The translations under genes were made by a program, and so were the position numbers. Below the pieces are notes generated by a model. It was given only the letters and a program-made list of their open reading frames with translations. It made no database searches and was not told where the DNA came from. From Eubacterium sp. (GTDB lineage: Bacteria > Bacillota > Clostridia > Lachnospirales > Lachnospiraceae), in the NCBI GenBank assembly GCA_024681495.1, contig JAILAS010000018.1, positions 1 to 5,613 on the forward strand: DNA of 5,613 nucleotides, read 5' to 3'. Within the stretch, counting starts at the first letter, position 1; each line of letters opens with the position of its first letter. Positions 4,457-5,613 of the stretch are shown one piece after another.

Positions 4457-5613
4457 ATGGACATGAAGAGAAAACTTTTTATTGGGATGTTTGCACTGTT
4501 TGTACTGTGTGTTTTTTCGATTGTGCGGCTGAACATGGACGTGTCTGCAGATGATTTGAATACCGCACAGCCGGAATACTCGGAGTTTTCCGAGCTTAAC
4601 GGTAAGACAGTGTCTATGCTCACGGGGGCTCCTTTCGAGGAACTGGTGAAAAGCAAAGCTCCGGATGTCGGGGAATTTACCTTTTTTAACAATACGCCTG
4701 ATATGCTGCTTGCTTTGCAATCGGGTAAGACAGATGCGGTTTTGACCAATAACGCAATCGCTGCTTTGGCTGTAAACCGCAATAATGACCTTGTTCTGTT
4801 TCCGCAGGAGCTTAAAGACGGCGAGTTCGGCTTTGCTTTTGCCAAGGGTGATTCGCGTGCAGATGCCTGGCAGGAGGCTTATGACAGCATTTCGCAAGAG
4901 GAAATCGAAGCAGCGTGGGAGAAATGGACGGGAGCCGATGAGAGCGTTAAAAAGCTGCCGGATCAGGATTGGGCCGGTGCTAACGGAACGGTGAAAGTGG
5001 CAGTATGCGACACGCTCGAACCCATGAGCTATGTGGGCGGAGACGGTGAAGCTAAGGGTTTTGACCTGGAAATAATCCTTATGATTGCCAAAGAAATGGA
5101 CCTGCACGTGGAATTCAGCAGCATGGAGTTCTCCGCCATATTGTCTTCGGTGCAGTCGGGAAAAGCAGATATAGGTGCCGGTTCCATAATAATCACGGAG
5201 GAACGGGCGCAGGCGGTTGATTTTGTGGAGTATTATCCTGCGGCCTTTGTTCTTATTGTGCGGGCAAGGATTGTCGTTTTGAAAGAGCAGAATACATCTG
5301 AGACTGCGACCGAGTCTGGGGACGTTTCTTTTGCAGGCGGTATATCGGAGAGCTTTAACAAGACCTTTTTGAGGGAAGAACGCTGGAAGCTTTTTATAGA
5401 CGGCGTGCTTACAACGATGCTGATAACGCTGCTTGCGATATTGTTCGGAACGCTTCTTGGTTTTGCTGTTTTTATGCTTTGCCGTAATGGGAATCCCGTA
5501 GCAATTCTCGTCACACGGTTCTGCGTGTGGCTGGTACAGGGAATGCCCATGGTGGTGTTGCTCATGATCCTGTACTATGTGAGTTTTGGCAATGTGGATA
5601 TAAACGGCGTTGT
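4457..5613 (+). CDS. Amino-acid ABC transporter, substrate-binding domain fused to permease (3' truncated by window end)
   Basis: An open frame of 385 codons with no stop before the window ends. It is a membrane protein predicted to capture a polar amino acid outside the cell and pass it through its own permease domain; the ATPase would be a separate subunit, probably downstream. Residues 1-31 are a signal peptide or anchor (KRK, then hydrophobic 7-24, no lipobox). Residues 48-158 resemble lobe 2 and the C-terminal helix of a family-3 binding protein, ending EKWTG. Residues 178-268 resemble lobe 1 (GFDLEI at 201-206, GKADIG at 235-240, and TEERA with ligand-binding R250). Permease helices start near 312 with TTMLITLLAILFGTLLG, and QGMPMVVLLMILYY (361-374) matches the HisM/GlnP-type signature. 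The Asp that usually binds the ligand amino group is N98 here. ATG 4457 was chosen; ATG 4463 is possible, with AGAGG (4448-4452) 4 or 10 nt away. Codon use is more T/A-ending than in the other genes. Confidence 0.88.
   Translation, partial: MDMKRKLFIGMFALFVLCVFSIVRLNMDVSADDLNTAQPEYSEFSELNGKTVSMLTGAPFEELVKSKAPDVGEFTFFNNTPDMLLALQSGKTDAVLTNNAIAALAVNRNNDLVLFPQELKDGEFGFAFAKGDSRADAWQEAYDSISQEEIEAAWEKWTGADESVKKLPDQDWAGANGTVKVAVCDTLEPMSYVGGDGEAKGFDLEIILMIAKEMDLHVEFSSMEFSAILSSVQSGKADIGAGSIIITEERAQAVDFVEYYPAAFVLIVRARIVVLKEQNTSETATESGDVSFAGGISESFNKTFLREERWKLFIDGVLTTMLITLLAILFGTLLGFAVFMLCRNGNPVAILVTRFCVWLVQGMPMVVLLMILYYVSFGNVDINGV

Noticed and set aside
4412..5107. Two long minus-strand open frames opposite the transporter gene
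   Set aside because: The plus-strand frame gives clear binding-protein and permease motifs through the same region, while the minus-strand translations are Cys/His/Arg-rich without domains.
5233..5565. Minus-strand 110-codon frame near the window end
   Set aside because: It is antisense to the linker and first permease helices of the transporter and shows no recognisable motif.

Overview
The window reads as a piece of a bacterial chromosome, most likely from an anaerobic clostridium (Bacillota, Clostridia, possibly Lachnospiraceae or a relative) with moderately high GC. Supporting signs are consensus sigma-A promoters, an AAGGAGG ribosome binding site, a membrane GGDEF protein with the sensor layout I associate with Clostridia, and an amino-acid ABC transporter protein with binding protein and permease fused. 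The taxonomic call is an inference from gene style; no marker gene is present.

Layout: (1) 1-814, plus strand: 3' part of a MetA-family homoserine O-acyltransferase, cut by the window start. (2) 831-882: a hairpin with T-runs on both sides, a shared bidirectional terminator between convergent genes. (3) 853-2505, minus strand: a multi-pass membrane diguanylate cyclase with an extracellular sensor domain. (4) 2506-2795: an AT-rich divergent intergenic region of 290 bp with a strong extended -10 promoter, a palindrome at the expected transcription start, and spaced repeats. (5) 2796-3584 and 3581-4279, plus strand: a short-chain dehydrogenase and a FadR-type GntR regulator that overlap by 4 bp and form a two-gene operon, closed by a strong intrinsic terminator at 4318-4366. 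(6) 4391-4418: a promoter, then 4457-5613, plus strand: the 5' part of an amino-acid ABC transporter polypeptide (binding domain plus permease) that runs off the window end without a stop.

How they work together: methionine biosynthesis (metA), c-di-GMP signalling (GGDEF), a small self-regulated oxidoreductase operon (SDR plus GntR), and amino-acid uptake appear as four independent transcription units; nothing ties them into one pathway. The likely regulatory logic is that the GntR protein controls its own SDR-gntR operon through the palindrome at the promoter. I see no mobile element, CRISPR array, tRNA or rRNA. The points most worth checking are the apparently permuted lobe order of the transporter's binding domain, the changed codon usage of that gene, the operator candidates upstream of the SDR, and the predicted acetyl-CoA specificity of MetA.
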